Assembly (NCBI RefSeq): GCF_042466665.1 | Contig: NZ_CP162102.1 | Coordinates: forward strand, 3,224,001 to 3,288,000 | Length of the DNA stretch: 64,000 bases | Direction of reading: 5' to 3' | DNA from: Peterkaempfera podocarpi | GTDB lineage: Bacteria > Actinomycetota > Actinomycetes > Streptomycetales > Streptomycetaceae | Shown here: in pieces, positions 40,935-50,230 of the stretch | Layout: the number at the start of each line of letters is the position of its first letter | Position numbering within the stretch: the first letter of the stretch is position 1 | The notes under the pieces: generated by a model | Databases searched by the model: none | What the model was told of the DNA's origin: nothing | What the model saw: only the letters and a program-made list of their open reading frames with translations | Translations under genes and position numbers: made by a program

Positions 40935-41899
40935 TGTCGTACCCGCCGCAGCCGCCGTACGGGCAGCCGGGCTACCCGCCCCAGCAGGGCGGTCTGCCCC
41001 AGCAGGGGTATCCGCAGCAGGGCGGGTACCCGCCGCCCCAGCAGGGCGGCTACCCGCAGCAGCCGCAGCAGTACGGCGGCCCGCAGGCGCCGCTGCCGCA
41101 GACCGCGGCCGGCGGCCCGGTGGTGCACGACGTCGCCACCCTGCCGAGCAACGACAACGTCAACCCGTACGCCTTCTCGGTGGACCTCAACGGCCAGTAC
41201 TTCCTCCAGAAGGGGAAGATGGTCGCCTACTACGGCAACATCCAGTTCCACGGGATCGGCCACGGTCCGCTGGACTCGCTGATCGGCAGGAGCTTCCACT
41301 CCCCGCTGCACGCCGCGGACTGGGTGGTCGCGGAGGGCCAGGGCAAGATGATCCTGGCGGACCGGGCGTTCGATCTGAACTCCTACGACCTGGAGGACGG
41401 CAACCTCACCGTCCGCTCCGGCAATCTGCTGGCCTTCGACCCGGGGCTGTCCCTGAAGCAGTCGATCATCCCGGGCTTCCTCACCCTGATCGGCACCGGC
41501 AAGTTCGTGGCCGCCTCCAACGGTCCGGTGCACTTCGTCGAGCCGCCGATCCGGGTGGACCCGCAGGCCCTGGTGGGCTGGGCCGACTGCCCCTCCCCCT
41601 GCCACCACTACGACCACAGCTACATGCGCGGCGTGCTGGGCGGCATCCGGCAGCTGACCGGGCTGGGCGGGGTCTCCGGCGAGGAGCACCAGTTCGAGTT
41701 CATCGGGGCCGGACAGGTACTGCTGCAGTCCTCGGAGAAGCTGATGGCCGACATCAACATCGGCCATGTGCCCAACGAGGCCGGCATCCCGGGCGCGGGT
41801 GCGCCCTCCCAGGCGGGCCGGCAGCAGCCCGGCCAGCAGCTGCCCAACATTCCGGGGCTGGGTAATCTCGGCGATCTGGGGCGGCGTTTCGGGCTGTGA
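40934..41899 (+). CDS. AIM24-family protein 3 with Pro/Gln/Gly-rich N terminus (321 aa)
   Basis: Residues 1-55 are a Tyr/Pro/Gln/Gly repeat region (YPQQGGYPPPQQGGYPQQ) that is likely disordered. The AIM24 domain follows: NPYAFSVDLNGQYFLQKGKMVAYYGNIQF, then GQGKMILADRAFDLNSYDLEDGNLTVRSGNLL. The C-terminal tail is Pro/Gln/Gly-rich again. A Cys/His patch, DCPSPCHHYDHSYMRG, could bind metal. Coupled to the previous gene by TGATG. Confidence 0.88.
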   Translation: MSYPPQPPYGQPGYPPQQGGLPQQGYPQQGGYPPPQQGGYPQQPQQYGGPQAPLPQTAAGGPVVHDVATLPSNDNVNPYAFSVDLNGQYFLQKGKMVAYYGNIQFHGIGHGPLDSLIGRSFHSPLHAADWVVAEGQGKMILADRAFDLNSYDLEDGNLTVRSGNLLAFDPGLSLKQSIIPGFLTLIGTGKFVAASNGPVHFVEPPIRVDPQALVGWADCPSPCHHYDHSYMRGVLGGIRQLTGLGGVSGEEHQFEFIGAGQVLLQSSEKLMADINIGHVPNEAGIPGAGAPSQAGRQQPGQQLPNIPGLGNLGDLGRRFGL

Positions 41900-41912
41900 C
41901 CTCGCGGCACTC

Positions 41913-41950
41913 TTTGTACAAACTTCAACATTATCGGGTAGCATAGAGAC
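41913..41950 (+). promoter_or_regulatory. Promoter/operator of the second marR gene
   Basis: TTTGTACAAA palindrome (41913-41922) contains a -35-like TTGTAC; with a 19-bp spacer comes -10 TAGCAT (41939-41944), six bases before ATG 41951. The region is AT-rich for this genome and points to autoregulation and a leaderless transcript. Confidence 0.55.
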
Positions 41951-42460
41951 ATGGAGACCCCCACCGCTTCCCCGGCTGCCGGCAACGAGGCAGAGGCCGA
42001 CGCACCCTGGCTCACCGCCGAGGAGCAGCGGATGTGGCGCGCCCACCTCGATGTCTGCCGGCTGTTGGAGTATCAGCTCGGGCGTGAGCTTCAGCCGCAC
42101 GGCCTGGCGATGAACGACTACGAGATTCTGGTGGTGCTCTCCGAGGAGCCCAAGCGCCGGATGCGGATGACCGACCTGGCCACCGCCACGCTCCAGTCCA
42201 AGAGCCGGCTCTCGCACCAGATCACCCGGATGGAGAAGGCCGGGCTGGTCGTACGTGAGGGATGCCCCGGCGACCGCCGGGGGCTGTACGCCGTGCTCAC
42301 CGACGACGGCTGGCAGACGCTGCGCAAGGTGGCGCCGGACCATGTGCGCAGCGTCCGCCACCACTTCATCGACCGCTTCGACAGCGACCAGGTCTCGGCC
42401 CTGTACGAGGCCCTGGCCCCCGTCGCCGCGCATCTGCGCGCCCTGCGCGGGCGCGGCTGA
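41951..42460 (+). CDS. MarR-family regulator (169 aa)
   Basis: Helix-rich start (WLTAEEQRMWRAHLDVCRLLEYQLGREL), then the MarR winged helix MRMTDLATATLQSKSRLSHQITRMEKAGLVVREGC with wing GDRRGLYAVLTDDGW. Cys in GCPGDRR and DVCRLL could be redox-reactive, but the OhrR peroxide Cys position is not evident. It is convergent with meaB and downstream of the AIM24 operon with a 51-bp gap holding its own promoter. Confidence 0.88.
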   Translation: METPTASPAAGNEAEADAPWLTAEEQRMWRAHLDVCRLLEYQLGRELQPHGLAMNDYEILVVLSEEPKRRMRMTDLATATLQSKSRLSHQITRMEKAGLVVREGCPGDRRGLYAVLTDDGWQTLRKVAPDHVRSVRHHFIDRFDSDQVSALYEALAPVAAHLRALRGRG

Positions 42461-42534
42461 GCGGGCTGCCGTACCGCGCGAGCCCCGAACCCGCGGAGCG
42501 GGCGGGCCCGGCGGTGCGCGCGAGATGTGCCGCG

Positions 42535-42585
42535 CCCCCGCGAGGGGCCGGGTGCCCGGGACGGGCAGCCGGCCCCTCGCGGGGG
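42535..42585. terminator. 17-bp hairpin between marR and meaB
   Basis: Arms CCCCCGCGAGGGGCCGG and complement with a 17-nt loop, between convergent genes. Confidence 0.7.
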
Positions 42586-42601
42586 CCGCGCAAGGTACCG
42601 C

Positions 42602-43558
42602 TCAGGCCCCGGTGACGCCCTGGACCAGTTCGTCGGCGGCCGCATACGGGTCCAGCGCACCGGAGGCGACCCGCTCGGCCAGCGAGTCCAGCCGGCGGTC
42701 GCCGTGCAGATCGCCCATCCGGCTGCGGAGAGCGGCCATCGCGATCGCCTCGACCTCCTCGGCGGCCCGGCGCCGGCGGCGGGCCGCCAGCTCGCCGTGC
42801 TCCTCCATCCAGGCGTGGTGCTTCTCCAGCGCCTCGACCAGCTCGTCCACGCCTTCGGCGCGGGCGGCGACGGTCTTCACGATCGGCGGCCGCCAGTCGC
42901 CGGGACTGCGGGACTCCCCCAGCCCCAGCATGTGGCCCAGTTCCCGGACGGTGGCATCGGCACCGTCCCGGTCGGCCTTGTTGACCACAAAGACATCGCC
43001 GATCTCCAGGATCCCGGCCTTGGCCGCCTGGATCCCGTCGCCCATGCCCGGGGCCAGCAGCACCACGGTGGTGTCGGCCTGCGCCGCCACCTCGACCTCG
43101 GACTGCCCCACCCCCACGGTCTCCACCAGGATGACCTCGCAGCCGGCCGCGTCCAGCACCCGCAGCGCCTGCGGCGCCGCCCAGGAGAGCCCGCCCAGGT
43201 GTCCGCGGGTAGCCATGGAGCGGATGTAGACCTCGGGGTCGGTGGCGTGCTCCTGCATCCGCACCCGGTCGCCGAGCAGCGCCCCGCCGGAGAACGGCGA
43301 GGAGGGGTCCACGGCCAGCACCCCGACCCGCTTGCCGCGCTTGCGGTACGCACTCACCAGGGCGGAGGTGGAGGTGGACTTGCCGACGCCGGGCGAGCCG
43401 GTGAGGCCCACGGTGTAGGCACGGCCGGTGTGGGGGGCCAGTGCCGCCATCGCCTCACGCAGCTGGGGCGAGGCGTTCTCCACCAGTGAGATCAGCCTGG
43501 CCACCGCACGTGGCCGCCCCAGCCGCGCCTGTTCCACCAGCGTCGGCACATCGATCAT
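42602..43558 (-). CDS. meaB: MeaB/ArgK-family GTPase (318 aa)
   Basis: G-protein chaperone that protects or reloads B12-dependent acyl-CoA mutases. Walker A GLTGSPGVGKST (Lys60), ETVGVGQSEVEVA, NKADRDGAD as the NKxD base-recognition motif. ATG 43558 (MIDVPTLVEQARLG) has GGGAGAG upstream and matches the family start; the frame to 43624 adds only 22 poor residues. The mutase it serves is not adjacent; icmA is 8 kb away. It is 91 bp downstream of the thiolase gene and may be co-transcribed. Confidence 0.93.
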   Translation of the reverse strand: MIDVPTLVEQARLGRPRAVARLISLVENASPQLREAMAALAPHTGRAYTVGLTGSPGVGKSTSTSALVSAYRKRGKRVGVLAVDPSSPFSGGALLGDRVRMQEHATDPEVYIRSMATRGHLGGLSWAAPQALRVLDAAGCEVILVETVGVGQSEVEVAAQADTTVVLLAPGMGDGIQAAKAGILEIGDVFVVNKADRDGADATVRELGHMLGLGESRSPGDWRPPIVKTVAARAEGVDELVEALEKHHAWMEEHGELAARRRRRAAEEVEAIAMAALRSRMGDLHGDRRLDSLAERVASGALDPYAAADELVQGVTGA

Positions 43559-43649
43559 CAAGCTCAACTCTCCCGGCAGTCGGCGGCAGGTCGCCGGTGT
43601 GTCCGGGCTGCTTCCCGGACACACCGGCAGCGGTGGGTCGGATCGGCGG

Positions 43650-44852
43650 TCAGGCCCTGGGCACCCGGATGATCAGGGCGTCGCCCTGGCCGCCGCCGCC
43701 GCACAGCGCGGCCGCGCCGACGCCGCCACCGCGGCGCTGCAGCTCCAGCGCCAGGTGCAGCACGATCCGCGCGCCGGACATGCCGATGGGGTGGCCCAAC
43801 GCGATGGCTCCGCCGTTGACGTTGACCTTGTCGGTGGTGACGCCCAGGTCCTTCATGGACTGGACGGCGACCGCGGCGAAGGCCTCGTTGATCTCGATCA
43901 GGTCGAGGTCGCCGACGGTCAGGCCCTCCTTGGCCAGGGCGTGGTTGATGGCGTTGGAGGGCTGGGACTGCAGCGAGTTGTCGGGGCCGGCCACATTGCC
44001 GTGCGCACCGATCTCGGCGATCCACTCCAGGCCCAGCTCCTCGGCCTTGGCCCGGCTCATCACGACCACCGCGGCGGCGCCGTCGGAGATCTGCGAGGAG
44101 GAGCCGGCAGTGATGGTGCCGTCCTTGGTGAAGGCGGGGCGCAGCCGGCCCAGCGACTCCGCGGTGGTCTCGGCGCGGATGCCCTCGTCCTGGGTGAAGA
44201 GCACCGGGTCGCCCTTGCGCTGCGGGATCTCCACGGGGACGATCTCGGCCTCGAAGAGGCCGTTCTTCTGGGCGGCCGCGGCGCGCTGGTGGGAGAGGGC
44301 GGAGACCTCGTCCTGCGGGCCGCGCTCGATGCCGAGACGGGTGTTGTGCTTCTCGGTGGACTCGCCCATGGCGATGTTCTCGAAGGCGTCGGTGAGGCCG
44401 TCGTGGGCCATGGCGTCCAGCATCTGGATGGCGCCGTACTTGTAGCCCTCGCGGGACTTGGGCAGCAGATGCGGGGCGTTGGTCATCGACTCCTGGCCGC
44501 CGGCCACCACGATGTCGAACTCACCGGCCCGGATCAGCTGGTCGGCCAGGGCGATGGCGTCCAGGCCGGAGAGGCAGACCTTGTTGATGGTGAGGGCCGG
44601 CACGCTCATCGGGATGCCGGCCTTGACCGCGGCCTGGCGGGCGGGGATCTGCCCGGCGCCGGCCTGCAGCACCTGGCCCATGATCACGTACTGCACCTGC
44701 TCGCCGGTGATCCCGGCCCGCTCCAGGGCCGCCCTGATGGCGACGGAGCCGAGCTCGGCACCCGAGAAGTTCTTGAGAGAGCCGAGGAGTCGGCCCATCG
44801 GGGTGCGCGCACCCGCGACGATGACAGAGGTGGTGCCGGCGGATCCAGTCAT
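43650..44852 (-). CDS. Acetyl-CoA acetyltransferase (400 aa)
   Basis: Thiolase II that condenses or cleaves acetoacetyl-CoA. The nucleophile is Cys93 in NKVCLSGLDAI; the other catalytic residues are in NGGAIALGHPIGMSGAR (His) and AALCGGGGQGDAL (Cys). ATG 44852 follows AAGGGGC by a proper distance; the in-frame 17-residue upstream extension is not conserved. Upstream of meaB and divergent from mce. Likely works with the 3-hydroxybutyryl-CoA dehydrogenase at 62906 and the ethylmalonyl-CoA/butyryl-CoA route. Confidence 0.93.
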   Translation of the reverse strand: MTGSAGTTSVIVAGARTPMGRLLGSLKNFSGAELGSVAIRAALERAGITGEQVQYVIMGQVLQAGAGQIPARQAAVKAGIPMSVPALTINKVCLSGLDAIALADQLIRAGEFDIVVAGGQESMTNAPHLLPKSREGYKYGAIQMLDAMAHDGLTDAFENIAMGESTEKHNTRLGIERGPQDEVSALSHQRAAAAQKNGLFEAEIVPVEIPQRKGDPVLFTQDEGIRAETTAESLGRLRPAFTKDGTITAGSSSQISDGAAAVVVMSRAKAEELGLEWIAEIGAHGNVAGPDNSLQSQPSNAINHALAKEGLTVGDLDLIEINEAFAAVAVQSMKDLGVTTDKVNVNGGAIALGHPIGMSGARIVLHLALELQRRGGGVGAAALCGGGGQGDALIIRVPRA

Positions 44853-45240
44853 GGAACGAGCCCCTTCGCACGTCATGGCTACGGGCCCCGGCACGGTTCC
44901 CACCGGCCGCGACCCGGTCGTCCTGGGGGTCCCCCCGGCCGGAGGCCGGAGGAGGGTCGAGCGGCCGGAGGACCGGGCGGGCGGGGCCCGGGTGAGGGTT
45001 TTCGCCCAATGTACTGAGCCGTAACCTCGGCGTCACCGCAGCCGCAGTGTGATCACGGGCACGTCGCCGACCGGATTCCGGCGCCGCCCGCCTGCCGGGG
45101 CGCACCCGCTCCTCAAGTATGGACACACCCGGGGTGAGACCGGCGGCACCCGGTGTGAGCAGACTCGCAATACGCCCCACTGGCCGCCGCCCGGTCCGAT
45201 GCGCTGGACTGGGAGACCCCGAACCCTCACGGAGGCCGCC
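44853..45240. other. 388-bp divergent region, thiolase/mce
   Basis: Presumably two promoters. TACATT on the minus strand (45008-45013) is the best -10-like site for the thiolase gene. No gene is seen. Confidence 0.3.
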
Positions 45241-45675
45241 TTGCTCACCCGTATCGACCACATCGGCATCGCCTGCTTCGACCTGGACCGGACGGTGGAG
45301 TTCTACCGGTCCACCTATGGCTTCGAGGTCTTCCACAGCGAGGTGAACGAGGAGCAGGGGGTGCGCGAGGCCATGCTGCGCATCAACGGGACGGACGACG
45401 GCGGCGCCTCGTACCTCCAGCTGCTGGAGCCCACCCGGGAGGACTCCACCGTCGCCAAGTGGCTGGCCAAGAACGGTGAGGGCGTGCACCACATCGCCTT
45501 CGGCACCGCCGATGTGGACGCCGAGGCCGCGGACATCCGGGACAAGGGTGTGCGAGTCCTCTACGACGAGCCCCGTACCGGCTCCATGGGCTCCCGGATC
45601 ACCTTCCTGCACCCCAAGGACTGCGGCGGCGTCCTCACCGAGCTGGTGACCTCGGCGGTCGGCGGCCACCACTAG
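45241..45675 (+). CDS. mce: Methylmalonyl-CoA epimerase (144 aa)
   Basis: Vicinal-oxygen-chelate fold enzyme interconverting (R)- and (S)-methylmalonyl-CoA. LTRIDHIGIACFDLDRTVEFYRSTYGF carries the first metal-binding His; SYLQLLEPTRED gives the Glu region; KNGEGVHHIAFGT the second His; GGVLTELV the final Glu. The start is a rare TTG at 45241, with GGAGG (45231-45235) five bases upstream, where homologues have MLTRIDHIG. The frame continues upstream, but not with conserved sequence. It feeds methylmalonyl-CoA mutase, absent from this window. Confidence 0.93.
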   Translation: MLTRIDHIGIACFDLDRTVEFYRSTYGFEVFHSEVNEEQGVREAMLRINGTDDGGASYLQLLEPTREDSTVAKWLAKNGEGVHHIAFGTADVDAEAADIRDKGVRVLYDEPRTGSMGSRITFLHPKDCGGVLTELVTSAVGGHH

Positions 45676-46150
45676 ACCGCCCCTGCACTCGGACGGCCCA
45701 ACCGGCCGGTAACCGGGAATCCGGCGATCGGACGACCGGCAGCCAGGGAAAAAGCCGGAGGTGGCCGCTACAGGACCCCTTTCCACGACTACAATGCCGG
45801 GGTGCGCCGAGGCCCGTGGAGGACGGGCTGCTGAGGCGCAGGCCGGCAGGCGCGCGGACGTAAGGGGAAGAGCAGGGCACTCAGCGTGCGGACGGCGGCT
45901 CAAGGCCGTGCCGGAGTCTGTCACCATTCTCCGGTAAGGCACAGTTCGCCGAGGAGCTCACCCGGTCGGTGGAGCGGCGCGGTACGGCCGCCGGCCGACC
46001 AGGGGGCTCCGACCGTGGCAGAGGGCTCCTCGTCCCTGGGGAGCCGTCCACCGGCCGCGAGTGCAAGGGCCCGTCGGGGCCGATCCCAGCCAGACGGGGG
46101 TCGGATCCGCGCGGGTCGAGGACCGACCAGGAGATGGATGGGACCGCGGA
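45676..46150. other. 475-bp leader/promoter region upstream of scy
   Basis: A TACAAT -10-like box at 45790-45795 would give a ~350-nt leader. No convincing small gene is seen. Confidence 0.35.
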
Positions 46151-49100
46151 GTGCGGGGCTACGACCGCTACGAGGTTGACGATCACCTCTCCAAATTCGA
46201 AGCCGACATGGATCGGCTGCGAACGGAGCGGGAAAAGGCCGTCGAGCATGCCGAGGACCTCGGCTACCAGGTGGAGGTCCTCCGGGCCAAGCTGCACGAA
46301 TCCCGACGGCAGCTGGCCCAGCCGCGCGCCTTCGACTCCGTGGCCGGGCAGGCCGAGCAGCTGCTGCGCACCGCGGAGATGCAGGCCCAGCAGCTGCGGG
46401 CGGAGGCCGAGCGCCAGGTACGCGAGTCCCAGGCGGCCACCCAGCGGCTGATGGCCGAGGCCGCCGAGCGCAGCGCCCGGATCGAGGCCGAGATGCAGGC
46501 CGAGGCCCAGGCCCGCCGGCAGCGCCTCGAGGAGGAGCTGGCCGAGCTGCGGCGCAGTGCCGAGCGGCATGTCAGCGAGAACGTCAACTGGGCCGAGCAG
46601 GCCAGGGCGGGCACCGAGCAGGAGTCCCAGCGGCTGCTCCAGGAGTCCAGGATCGAGGCGGAGCGGCTGCTGGCGGCCGCCCGCGCCGAGGCCGCAGCCG
46701 TCGCCGACCAGGCCCGCGCCCAGACCGCCGCCGATGTGGAGTCCACCCGCGCCGACGCGGAGCGTGCGCTGCGCCGCGCCCAGGAGCAGGCCGAGCGGCT
46801 GCTGAACGCCGCCGCCGAGCAGGCCCGGCAGGCCACCAGCCAGGCCGAGCAGCTGCGCGGCAGCGCCGCCAACGAGGCGGAGAGCCGGCTGGCCGGCGCC
46901 CAGGCCGAGATCGAGCAGCTCAAGCAGGACGCCTCGGATGCCGCCCAGCGCGCCGAGCAGGCCCTGGCGCAGTCCCAGGCCGAGATGGAGCAGCTGCGCG
47001 CCGAGGCGGCCGCCGAGGCAGAGCGCGCCCGCCGGGAGGCGGCGGAGCTGCGCGCCGAGGCCGAGCGGGCCGCCGAGCAGTTGCAGGCCGACGCCGAGGC
47101 GGCCGCGGAGCGGCGGGTGGCCGACACGGAGGCCGCCAGCGAGCAGCGCACCGCCACCGCCAAGTCGGAGATCGCCCGGATGGTGGCCAACGCCACCCGG
47201 GACGCCGAGCGGATCAAGGCCGAGGCGGAGGCGGCCCGGGCCGCGGCCGCCGAGGAGGCCGAGCGCTTCGTCGCCGAGGCCGAGGCCAGGGCGGAGGCAC
47301 TGCGCTCGGAGGCCCTGGAGCAGGGCCGCAGCGAGGGCGCCAAGGACGCCACGGTGCATCTGGCCAAGGCCGCGCGTACCGCCGAGGAGGTCGTCGCACG
47401 GGCCACCGGCGAGGCCGAGTCGACCCGTGCGGAGGCCGCCGCCGAGGCCGAGCGGATCCGTGCGGAGGCCAAGGCGGAGGTGGAGCGGCTGCGTGCGGAG
47501 GCGCACGCTGCCGCCGAGCAGACGCAGAGCGCCGTCCTGGACGAGACCGCGGACATCCGCGCCCGGATCCAGGAGATGCAGGACCAGGCGGCCCAGCTGC
47601 GCGCGGAGGCCGAGCAGCTGCGTGCCGACGCCGCCGCCGAGAGCGAGCGGTCCCGCAGTGAGGCCCGCCGCCAGGCCGTGGTGCAGATCGAGGAGGCCGC
47701 GCACAGCGCCGAGGATCTGCTCACCCGTGCCAAGGCCGACGCCGACGACCTGCGGGCGGGCGCCGCCGGTGAGGTGGAGCGGCTGCGGGAGCACGCCAAG
47801 GAGCAGGCCGCCGAGATCCAGAGCCGCGCCGAGCAGGTGCTGGAGCGGGCCCGTACCGAGTCGGAGAAGATCACCGCCGAGGCCGAGCAGGTGCGTGCCC
47901 AGGCGGTGGAGACTGCCGAGCAGGAGGCCGCCGAACTGTCCCGGGCGGCGGCGGAGCAGACCGAGACGCTGCGCCGGGAGGCCGAGGAGTTCTCCGCCCT
48001 GGTGCGCTCCGAGGCCGACAGCGCCGCTGCGGCGCTGCGTAGCGAGACGGAGGCGCAGGCGCAGGCGCACCGCGCCGAGGCCGAGGCCTACGCCCTGGCG
48101 CTGCGCGAGGAGGCCGCGCAGGAGCGCGCGGAGGCCTCCGAGAACCTGCTGCACGAGCGCACCGAGACCACCCGGCTCCTCGGCGAGGCCGACAGCGCCG
48201 CCCGGGAGGCGGAGCGCGCCGCGGCCGAACTGGCCCTGCAGTCCGCCCAGGAGACAGAGCAGCTGCGGGCGGCGGTCACCGCCGAGACCGAGGAGCTGCG
48301 CACCCGGGCGGCCGCTGAGATCGCCGCCGCCCGGGCGGACGCCGAGAACGAGACGATCCGGCTGCGCGCCGAGGCGCAGGCCGAGGCCGAGCGGCTGCAC
48401 GAGGACGCCCGCCAGTCCCAGGAGGCCGCCGAGCAGCTGGGCGCCGAGCTGATGGCCGACGCGGAGGCCCGCGCCGCCGGCCTGGCCACCGAGGCCGAGC
48501 AGGACCGCAGTGCGGCCCGCGAGGAGGCGGCCCGTCTCACCGCGGAGGCCGCCGAGCAGCTGGAGCACGCCCGCAGCGAGTCCACCGCCACCCTGGGGGA
48601 TGCCGAGCGCCGCGCCGCCGAGCTGGTGGCCGCCGCCGAGGACGAGGCGGCCGAGGTCCGCCAGTCGGTGGCGGGGCTCTACGAGGCCGCCGAGAAGCAG
48701 ACGGCGCAGCTTCGTGCGGACGCCCAGCGGGAGTCCGCCGAGGTGCGGACCGCCGCCGCCCGGGAGACCGCCGAGCTGCGGGCCCAGGTGCAGGCCGAGA
48801 CCGGCCGGCTGCGCGAGGACGCCGCCACCGAGGCCTCCCGGCTGCACGCCGAGGCCGACGGCTATGCCGCCCGGGTGCGGGCGGAGGCGGAGACCGAGCG
48901 GGAGTCCGCCGACGCCTACGGGCAGGCGACCCGTGCCGCCGGCGACGCGGACGCCGCACGGGTGCTGGGCGAGGCCGAGGAGCTGGCCGCGCTGGTGCGC
49001 ACCGAGGCCGACGATTACGCGGTCGCCACCCGCGCCGCCGCCGCCCGTACCCTCGCCGAGGCGGAGGAGCATGCCGCCGCGCTGGTCCGGCAGGCGCAGG

Positions 49101-50125
49101 CGGACGCCGAGGCGCTGACCGCCGATGCGCAGACCGCCGCACTGGCCACCACCGCCGCCGCCGAGGAGCAGGCGGACGCCATGGTCGCCGCCGCCCGCAA
49201 GGAGGCCGACCGCCTGGTCGCCGAGGGCTCCGCCGAGGGCCAGGCCGCGGTGGAGCGGGCACGTGCCGACGCCGACGCGCTGCTGGCCGAGGCCCGCCGT
49301 GACTCCACGGCGATCCGCGAGCGCGCCGAGGAGCTGCGCGACCGCACCGACGCGGAGGTCGAGGCGCTGCACGAGCGGGCCCGCAAGGAGGCCTCCGAGG
49401 CGCTGAAGTCGGCCGGCGAGCGGGTCGACAAGCTGGTGGCCGCGGCCCAGGAGCAGCTCACCGAGGCCGAGGAGCAGGCGGTGGAGACCGTCGCGGAGGC
49501 CGAGGAGCGCGCTGCCGCACTGGTCACCGCGGCCGAGGAGCGGGCCTCCGAGCTCGCCTCGGACGCCTCGGCGGAGGCGAGCAAGGTGCGGATCGCCGCG
49601 GTGCGCAAGGCCGAGGGGCTGCTGAAGGAGGCGGAGCAGAAGCTCGCCGACTCCGCGGCCGAGGCCGAGCGGCGCCGTACCGAGGCCGACCAGCATCTGG
49701 CGACCGCCCAGGAGGAGGCCGAGGAGCGGCTGGAGAAGGCCGCTGCCGAGGTGGAGAAGCGGCTCCAGGAGGGCGCCGAGAAGGCGGAGGAGGAGCTGCG
49801 TCTCGCGCGCGAGGAGGCGGAGCGGATCGTTGCGGAGGCCCGCGAGGAGGCGGAGAACGCCACCGACTCGGGCCGGCGGGAGCTCGACGAGCTGGTCCGC
49901 CGCCGCAAGGACATCAACACCGAGATCGCGCGGGTCCAGGACGTGCTGTCGGCACTGGAGGCTTTCGAGGCTCCGTCGGTATCCGGTCAGCGCAGTGGGG
50001 GGAACAGTGGTTCAGGCAAGGCGGGCGGCGGCACCGGAGGCCGCGACGGGGGCGCCAGAGCAGGGGCCGGTGTGGGCTCCGCACGATCGGGTGGGAAGCG
50101 TGCCGACGGCTCACCACCCGATTGA
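46151..50125 (+). CDS. scy: Scy polarisome coiled-coil protein (1324 aa)
   Basis: Scaffold of the streptomycete tip-organising centre; in S. coelicolor it binds DivIVA and FilP and sets hyphal tip growth and branching. The sequence opens VRGYDRYEVDDHLSKFEADMDRL, followed by ~1270 residues of Ala/Glu/Arg/Gln-rich coiled coil built on hendecad-like repeats (AEAEAERIRAEAKAEVERLRAEAHA type). Almost no Pro, Gly or Trp interrupts it until a Gly/Ser-rich tail (SGQRSGGNSGSGKAGGGTG). GTG 46151, preceded by GGATGGGA, gives 1324 residues, essentially the 1326 I recall for S. coelicolor Scy. It lies 105 bp upstream of filP. The coding strand is strongly GCCGAG-biased, producing a long antisense shadow frame. 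Confidence 0.95.
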   Translation: MRGYDRYEVDDHLSKFEADMDRLRTEREKAVEHAEDLGYQVEVLRAKLHESRRQLAQPRAFDSVAGQAEQLLRTAEMQAQQLRAEAERQVRESQAATQRLMAEAAERSARIEAEMQAEAQARRQRLEEELAELRRSAERHVSENVNWAEQARAGTEQESQRLLQESRIEAERLLAAARAEAAAVADQARAQTAADVESTRADAERALRRAQEQAERLLNAAAEQARQATSQAEQLRGSAANEAESRLAGAQAEIEQLKQDASDAAQRAEQALAQSQAEMEQLRAEAAAEAERARREAAELRAEAERAAEQLQADAEAAAERRVADTEAASEQRTATAKSEIARMVANATRDAERIKAEAEAARAAAAEEAERFVAEAEARAEALRSEALEQGRSEGAKDATVHLAKAARTAEEVVARATGEAESTRAEAAAEAERIRAEAKAEVERLRAEAHAAAEQTQSAVLDETADIRARIQEMQDQAAQLRAEAEQLRADAAAESERSRSEARRQAVVQIEEAAHSAEDLLTRAKADADDLRAGAAGEVERLREHAKEQAAEIQSRAEQVLERARTESEKITAEAEQVRAQAVETAEQEAAELSRAAAEQTETLRREAEEFSALVRSEADSAAAALRSETEAQAQAHRAEAEAYALALREEAAQERAEASENLLHERTETTRLLGEADSAAREAERAAAELALQSAQETEQLRAAVTAETEELRTRAAAEIAAARADAENETIRLRAEAQAEAERLHEDARQSQEAAEQLGAELMADAEARAAGLATEAEQDRSAAREEAARLTAEAAEQLEHARSESTATLGDAERRAAELVAAAEDEAAEVRQSVAGLYEAAEKQTAQLRADAQRESAEVRTAAARETAELRAQVQAETGRLREDAATEASRLHAEADGYAARVRAEAETERESADAYGQATRAAGDADAARVLGEAEELAALVRTEADDYAVATRAAAARTLAEAEEHAAALVRQAQADAEALTADAQTAALATTAAAEEQADAMVAAARKEADRLVAEGSAEGQAAVERARADADALLAEARRDSTAIRERAEELRDRTDAEVEALHERARKEASEALKSAGERVDKLVAAAQEQLTEAEEQAVETVAEAEERAAALVTAAEERASELASDASAEASKVRIAAVRKAEGLLKEAEQKLADSAAEAERRRTEADQHLATAQEEAEERLEKAAAEVEKRLQEGAEKAEEELRLAREEAERIVAEAREEAENATDSGRRELDELVRRRKDINTEIARVQDVLSALEAFEAPSVSGQRSGGNSGSGKAGGGTGGRDGGARAGAGVGSARSGGKRADGSPPD

Positions 50126-50230
50126 GCGGACATTCTCCAACAACCCTCGGCTTCCGCTCGATGACACTCCGGTTTCGTGCCAGGATTCCCCCTATCACCT
50201 CACCGGTCTTACGACAGGAACCCCATCCCC

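Noticed and set aside
45881..49696. 1271-codon open frame on the minus strand opposite scy
   Set aside because: It is Gly/Leu/Arg-rich, has no domain, and mirrors the GCCGAG-biased scy strand. High GC at third positions keeps the antisense frame open.
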